Assembly: GCA_030602785.1 (NCBI GenBank) | Contig: JAUVZB010000025.1 | Location: 1-34,151, forward strand | Length of the DNA: 34,151 nucleotides | Direction of reading: 5' to 3' | Origin: Dehalococcoidia bacterium | GTDB lineage: Bacteria > Chloroflexota > Dehalococcoidia > GIF9 > AB-539-J10 | In this document: in pieces, positions 30,393 to 34,151 of the stretch | Position numbering within the stretch: position 1 is the first letter of the stretch | Layout: every line of letters starts with the position of its first letter | Position numbers and translations under genes: made by a program | The notes under the pieces: generated by a model | Seen by the model: only the letters and a program-made list of their open reading frames with translations | Told to the model about the DNA's origin: nothing | Databases searched by the model: none

Positions 30393-31730
30393 GCCTCGCC
30401 ACTGTTCAAGGCGCGACACCACGTCCTTCTCGTAGCCCTGGTCGCCCGGAACGTAGTATCTCTTCCCTCTAAGCCCGGGCGGGAGGTGCTCCTGCTGGAC
30501 GTAGTGCCCTTCATAGTCGTGAGCGTACTTGTATCCCTTGCCATAGTCCATCTCCCGCATGAGTTTGGTGACAGGGTTTCTCAGGTGCAGGGGGACGGGG
30601 TCATTTGGCCCTCTGCGGATGTCTTCCTGCACGGCGGAATAGCCGGCTTCGAGTGAGTTGCTCTTGGGGGCGGTTGCGAGATAGACGGCTGCCTGTGCCA
30701 GAGCGAGGCTACCCTCGGGCAGGCCGATGAAATGGACAGCCTGCTGTGCTGCCATGCAGATGACGAGCGCCTGCGGGTCAGCCATTCCCACGTCCTCCGA
30801 CGCAAAGCGCACCAGGCGTCGAGCGATGTAGAGAGGGTCCTCGCCTGCTTCCAGCATTCTGCCCAGCCAGTAGAGACCTGCGTCAGGGTCGGAGTCCCTG
30901 AGGGACTTGTGGAGGGCCGAAATGATGTCGTAGTGCTGGTCGCCAGCCTTGTCATAGAGCAGCGTCCGGTGCTGCAGAGCCTCTGCGATTGCTTCCACGG
31001 TGACATTGCGGCGACCGCTACCATCGGGTGGAGTCGCCAGGGCTGCAAGCTCCAGTGCATTGAGCACGATTCGGGCGTCTCCGCTCGCCACTGAGACGAG
31101 CTGTTCGAGAGCGTCGGCGGCAAGGTCGACGTTGAGCTGTCCCAACCCTCGCTCGTCATCCGAAAGTGCTCGTGAGAGGATGGCTTTGAGGTCGTCCTTC
31201 TCGAGAGGGTCGAGCTTGAATGTGCGAGCCCTGGAGAGCAAGGGGGAGATGACCTCGAAGGATGGGTTCTCTGTCGTTGCTCCGATGAGGGTGACCGTTC
31301 CGTCCTCGACGTGGGGCAGAATGGCGTCCTGCTGTGCCTTGTTGAACCGGTGTATCTCGTCGATGAAGAGTATCGTGCGCTGACTCGAGAAGGCGAGACG
31401 TTTCCTGGCCTCGTCGACAACCCTGCGGAGGTCAGCGACGCCCGCGGTTACGGCGCTCATCGGGGCGAAATGGGACTTGGTGCAGCGTGCGATTATTCGC
31501 GCGAGCGTTGTCTTGCCGGTGCCGGGTGGTCCCCACAGGACGATTGAGGGCAGGTTGTCAGCGTCGATGCTGCGCCGAAGCAGTCTGCCGTCACCTACGA
31601 GGTGCTGCTGGCCGACAAACTCGTCGAACGACTGTGGCCTCAGGCGGGCGGCAAGCGGCACCCTTGCTGGCGCCCGCGCCTGGCCCTGACTCTCAGACCT
31701 GTCGGGTTGACTGAACAGCGACGGGTGCAT
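30336..31730 (-). CDS. rarA: Replication-associated recombination protein A (AAA+ ATPase, RarA/MgsA)
   Basis: This 464-residue protein has the RarA layout. The N-terminus reads PLAARLRPQSFDEFVGQQHLVG, with Walker A GPPGTGKT (67-74), Walker B ILFIDEIHRF (120-129) and sensor 1 TLIGATTENPSFEVI. C-terminal RarA tetramerisation regions follow, with DPDAGLYWLGRMLEAGEDPLYIARRLVRFASEDVGMADP and a MREMDYGKGYKYAHDYEGHYVQQEHLP tail. It acts at stalled replication forks. ATG 31730 is the likely start; GTG 31736 is possible, and neither has a strong ribosome site. The 3' end overlaps the convergent hypothetical gene. Confidence 0.95.
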   Translation of the reverse strand: MHPSLFSQPDRSESQGQARAPARVPLAARLRPQSFDEFVGQQHLVGDGRLLRRSIDADNLPSIVLWGPPGTGKTTLARIIARCTKSHFAPMSAVTAGVADLRRVVDEARKRLAFSSQRTILFIDEIHRFNKAQQDAILPHVEDGTVTLIGATTENPSFEVISPLLSRARTFKLDPLEKDDLKAILSRALSDDERGLGQLNVDLAADALEQLVSVASGDARIVLNALELAALATPPDGSGRRNVTVEAIAEALQHRTLLYDKAGDQHYDIISALHKSLRDSDPDAGLYWLGRMLEAGEDPLYIARRLVRFASEDVGMADPQALVICMAAQQAVHFIGLPEGSLALAQAAVYLATAPKSNSLEAGYSAVQEDIRRGPNDPVPLHLRNPVTKLMREMDYGKGYKYAHDYEGHYVQQEHLPPGLRGKRYYVPGDQGYEKDVVSRLEQWRGSLRFPKQVTPDEPAQHEG

Positions 31731-31805
31731 ATCCACGTTTGAAACACGTCCTGCCAGAACTCCTGCCTCACGGCAGTGCGCAGTCCTATTCCCGGGTTGG
31801 AAGGG

Positions 31806-32648
31806 CTACTCGAAAAGCCCTCGGACGTAGGGGAGGGCCTTCCTGGCGATGGTCTCAGGGTCCGGACTCAGGTCGAAGACCTCGACGGACAGATAGCCGG
31901 AGTAGCCTATGTCCTTGAGCGCACTTGCCAGCGCGGGGAAATCAATCCGGCCGGTTCCCGGCCAACTCTTGCTGTCGTCGTTCATATGAACGTGGGCCAG
32001 ATACTTCCCATGAGTTCTGATTGCCTTCGGTATGTCCACTCCCTGGTGGTAGGCGCCGAAACAGTCCAGCATCCACATCAGGTTCGGGTGGCCGACGTCC
32101 CTGACCATTCTCATTGCCTCATCCGGTGTGTTGATGAAGTTGGTCAGCGCAGCATGTATGGGTTCCAAGCTAAGCACCACGTCGTAGGCGGCTGCGAACT
32201 CCGCGCACTCTCGCAGCATATCGCGGGAGTTCCGCCAGCCATCTTCATAGGGCATGCCTTCCGGTATGCTTCGTGCGGAGGCTGACCCGAGGACGATATT
32301 GCGACCTCCGACCTCACCGCAGAAGCGGATGAGCTCCTTGAGATAGTCCTTCGTCCGGAGGCGAATCCCCGGGTCGAGGCTGTTCATCTGGAGTCCGGCC
32401 GGACAGTTGTAGAGCGGCTGGAGTCCGGGAATGGGGGTGAACAGCGCGTGCAGCCCGGCAATCTCGATGTCGGCTGCGTCGGCCCATGCCCGCATCTGCT
32501 GGCGCTCCGGCGCCGTAACATCGGCTATGCTGTTGCAGAACGAGTAGGACGCCAACTCAACCGCGTCATACCCTGTCTTCTTCGCAAAATCGAATATCTC
32601 ATCAACGTTCCATCCCGGGAATGTGTCGCTGCAGATGCCGTACTTCAT
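31806..32648 (-). CDS. Sugar phosphate isomerase/epimerase (AP endonuclease 2-type TIM barrel)
   Basis: This 280-residue TIM-barrel enzyme has a metal site formed by E162 (LSLEPIHA), D195 (WMLDCFG), H221 (LAHVHMND) and E256 (LSVEVFD). This is typical of the xylose-isomerase-like family that includes IolE, hydroxypyruvate isomerase and D-tagatose 3-epimerase-like proteins. The exact sugar is unknown. ATG 32648 is preceded by GAGGGAA. It follows the aldo/keto reductase gene by 47 bases, so the two probably form an operon for a carbohydrate or polyol. Confidence 0.88.
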   Translation of the reverse strand: MKYGICSDTFPGWNVDEIFDFAKKTGYDAVELASYSFCNSIADVTAPERQQMRAWADAADIEIAGLHALFTPIPGLQPLYNCPAGLQMNSLDPGIRLRTKDYLKELIRFCGEVGGRNIVLGSASARSIPEGMPYEDGWRNSRDMLRECAEFAAAYDVVLSLEPIHAALTNFINTPDEAMRMVRDVGHPNLMWMLDCFGAYHQGVDIPKAIRTHGKYLAHVHMNDDSKSWPGTGRIDFPALASALKDIGYSGYLSVEVFDLSPDPETIARKALPYVRGLFE

Positions 32649-32695
32649 CTGTTCCCTCGTTCGCCGCTCGGATTCCGTGTCCGTGCGCGCGATTG

Positions 32696-33673
32696 TTACC
32701 GCCCGTAGAAGAAGCGCAATGGCCTCAGCTCGTGCCAGAGCTTGTCACACGCCGCGAGCTCCTCGGCTGTGAGTTGCAGTTCGGTCGCTGCGATGTTGTG
32801 CTCGATGTGCTTCATGGACGTTGCGCCGACGATGATTGATGTCACCTCGGGCCTGCTGAGAATCCAGGCAAGTGCGAACTGGACCATGTCTCTGTCGCTC
32901 TTAGAGGCGACGGTTCTGAAATGCTCGACGGCCTTGAAGTTGGTCTCGTTCCAGTACCGCTCGTAGTACATCTTCCCCATGGTGTCATTGGAGAAGCGCG
33001 TCCCGGCTGCAGGTGGCCTTGAGGGGTCGTGCTTGCCGGTGAGGAGGCCGCCTGCAAGGGGATTGTAGACGCATACTCCGAGACCCTCGGTGGCGCAGAG
33101 CGGGAGCAGCTCGTACTCGATGTCGCGTGTCAGCAGGTTGTATGGTGGCTGCATGCACTCGAAGCGGGCAAGGTTATGGGCATCGCTGACCCAGAGCGCC
33201 TTGCAGAGCTGCCATGCGCGGAAATTGGAGCAGGCGGGATAGCGCACCTTTCCCTGGTGTACGAGGTCGTCCAGTGCGCGCAGCGTCTCCTCGATGGGCG
33301 TCGTGTAGTCAGGCAGGTGGACGTAGTACAGGTCGATGTAGTCGGTGTCGAGCCGGCGGAGGCTGTCCTCAACGGCACGCATGATGTGCTTGCGGGAGAG
33401 GCCGACGTCGTTCGGGCCGGTCCCCATGGGGCTGCCGACCTTCGTGGCAAGCACGATGTCTTCCCGCTGTCCCTTGATGGCCTTTCCCACGATTTCCTCG
33501 GAACGGCCCTTGACGTACATGTTGGCGGTGTCAATGAAGTTGACGCCGCGTTCGATCGCAGCCTGTGTCATGGAGATGGCGTCGGCCTCGCTTACCTGGT
33601 CGCCAAATGTCATCGTGCCCAGACATATCTGCGAGACTTTGAGACCCGTCCTGCCAATTGTCTTGTACTGCAT
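32696..33673 (-). CDS. Aldo/keto reductase
   Basis: This 325-residue NADPH-dependent reductase has the complete catalytic tetrad D48 (FIDTANMY), Y53, K78 (LATKVG) and H119 (YYVHLPD). The later IIVGATSMKHIEHNI block contacts the cofactor. The substrate is unknown; coupling to the isomerase gene suggests a sugar aldehyde or ketone. ATG 33673 has GGAGGA upstream. The 135-bp gap to 33808 holds nothing I recognise. Confidence 0.93.
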   Translation of the reverse strand: MQYKTIGRTGLKVSQICLGTMTFGDQVSEADAISMTQAAIERGVNFIDTANMYVKGRSEEIVGKAIKGQREDIVLATKVGSPMGTGPNDVGLSRKHIMRAVEDSLRRLDTDYIDLYYVHLPDYTTPIEETLRALDDLVHQGKVRYPACSNFRAWQLCKALWVSDAHNLARFECMQPPYNLLTRDIEYELLPLCATEGLGVCVYNPLAGGLLTGKHDPSRPPAAGTRFSNDTMGKMYYERYWNETNFKAVEHFRTVASKSDRDMVQFALAWILSRPEVTSIIVGATSMKHIEHNIAATELQLTAEELAACDKLWHELRPLRFFYGR

Positions 33674-33808
33674 CTGGTGTCTGTTCCTCCTGGTGTCGCA
33701 TAGCGGGTGGAGCTGTCCCCCTCGGCGAAGCTTATAGACGCACTATGCGGGTGTCAAACAATCACCATGAAGGGTCTTCTCGGTCTGGTAGGGCGGCGTT
33801 GCAAGCCT

Positions 33809-34069
33809 TCAGTGGGGATTGGTGGTGGCACGCCCTGGCTTGAGGACCCACATCAGGACGGCCGAGGTGACCAGGAATAGCTGGACGACTATGAGCGTGC
33901 TCTGGTAGCTGCCGGTGATGTCGTGCAGGAAGCCCCCGAGCCAGGGTCCCAGAGCGCCACCGAGGGAGCAGGCCAGAATCACTGTGCCCTGTACGGCGCC
34001 GTAGTGGCTGCCTAGGAGCCTGTCGGAGAAACAATTCTCATTGCCATATAGGGCATCGAGATGGAACAC
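33809..34069 (-). CDS. MFS transporter, C-terminal part only (5' end missing)
   Basis: About 80 residues, ENCFSDRLLGSHYGAVQGTVILACSLGGALGPWLGGFLHDITGSYQSTLIVVQLFLVTSAVLMWVLKPGR, are the last two or three spans of an MFS carrier, with the family's GGALGPWLGG and D.TGSY motifs. The rest of the gene is not in frame upstream; instead an IS1182-like transposase begins on the other strand at 34090. The gene therefore looks interrupted near 34040-34090, although an edge effect of the window cannot be excluded. Confidence 0.65.
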   Translation of the reverse strand: MFHLDALYGNENCFSDRLLGSHYGAVQGTVILACSLGGALGPWLGGFLHDITGSYQSTLIVVQLFLVTSAVLMWVLKPGRATTNPH

Positions 34070-34089
34070 TGGTGGGGTATAGTAGTAGC

Positions 34090-34151
34090 GTGAAGACGTT
34101 CAAGCCGTACGCGCCGAACCAACTACTGCTGCTACCGCCGTCGTTGCAGGA
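34090..34151 (+). CDS. IS1182-like transposase, N-terminal fragment (runs off right edge)
   Basis: GTG 34090 opens a frame reading MKTFKPYAPNQLLLLPPSLQ, the distinctive N-terminus of IS1182/IS5-superfamily transposases (M..F.PY.P.Q.LLLPPSL..WLPE). Only about 20 residues fall in the window. The left terminal repeat of the element should lie between about 34040 and 34085, beside the truncated MFS gene. Confidence 0.65.
   Translation, partial: MKTFKPYAPNQLLLLPPSLQ

Overview
The window is about 34 kb of GC-rich bacterial chromosome, densely coding, with most operons on one strand for a few genes before switching. Several features suggest a monoderm member of the Chloroflexota, probably Dehalococcoidia or SAR202-like: lipoproteins but no outer-membrane machinery, an Asp23/AmaP/DUF2273 envelope cluster, C_GCAxxG_C_C redox proteins, an ECF sigma factor with an anti-sigma/DUF4382 partner, an archaeal-style RND (HAE3) transporter with a CARDB partner, and a TRAP system beside SDR enzymes. 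The lineage is an inference from gene content and needs a marker-gene or BLAST check.

Left part (1-4.8 kb): the 3' end of an IS110-family transposase and a 55-bp tandem repeat; glpX (class II fructose-1,6-bisphosphatase) divergent from a stand-alone AIR-synthase/HypE-like protein; a cluster of palindromic repeats; a first C_GCAxxG_C_C protein; a MazF/RHH toxin-antitoxin pair with the remnant of a second toxin gene upstream; and a small CxxC protein.

4.9-12 kb: a TRAP transporter operon (DctP lipoprotein, DctQ, DctM) followed by an SDR dehydrogenase and an NAD-dependent epimerase. Strong hairpins lie between the binding protein and the membrane subunits and before the SDR. Then come a convergent VOC (glyoxalase/epimerase-like) protein, a class I methyltransferase and a second C_GCAxxG_C_C paralogue.

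12-18.7 kb: a defective IS3-family element sits inside the 3' end of a GGDEF (diguanylate cyclase) gene. Its terminal repeat supplies the new stop codon, and the severed C-terminus (..GRDRVEVTACP) can still be read on the far side. About 0.9 kb of non-coding DNA full of hairpins follows, then an ECF sigma factor / anti-sigma-DUF4382 fusion / DUF4382 lipoprotein operon and a phosphotriesterase-family hydrolase.

18.9-26.6 kb: a CARDB surface protein, an HAE3 RND transporter and a MarR regulator form a tight operon. Convergent to it is an operon in the order Asp23, AmaP, DUF2273, MASE3-like GGDEF, and a cyclophilin lipoprotein whose frame is broken by one in-frame TGA.

26.6-34.2 kb: an MFS carrier with a small ORF that looks like a divergent P-II protein, an internally deleted HpcH/HpaI aldolase remnant, a KduD-like SDR, an unknown protein, rarA, a TIM-barrel sugar-phosphate isomerase/epimerase and an aldo/keto reductase. 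The right edge holds a 5'-truncated MFS gene next to the start of an IS1182-like transposase. The TRAP and MFS carriers, SDRs, epimerases, hydrolase and isomerase fit a heterotroph that takes up and oxidises organic or sugar acids. No rRNA, tRNA or CRISPR array was seen.
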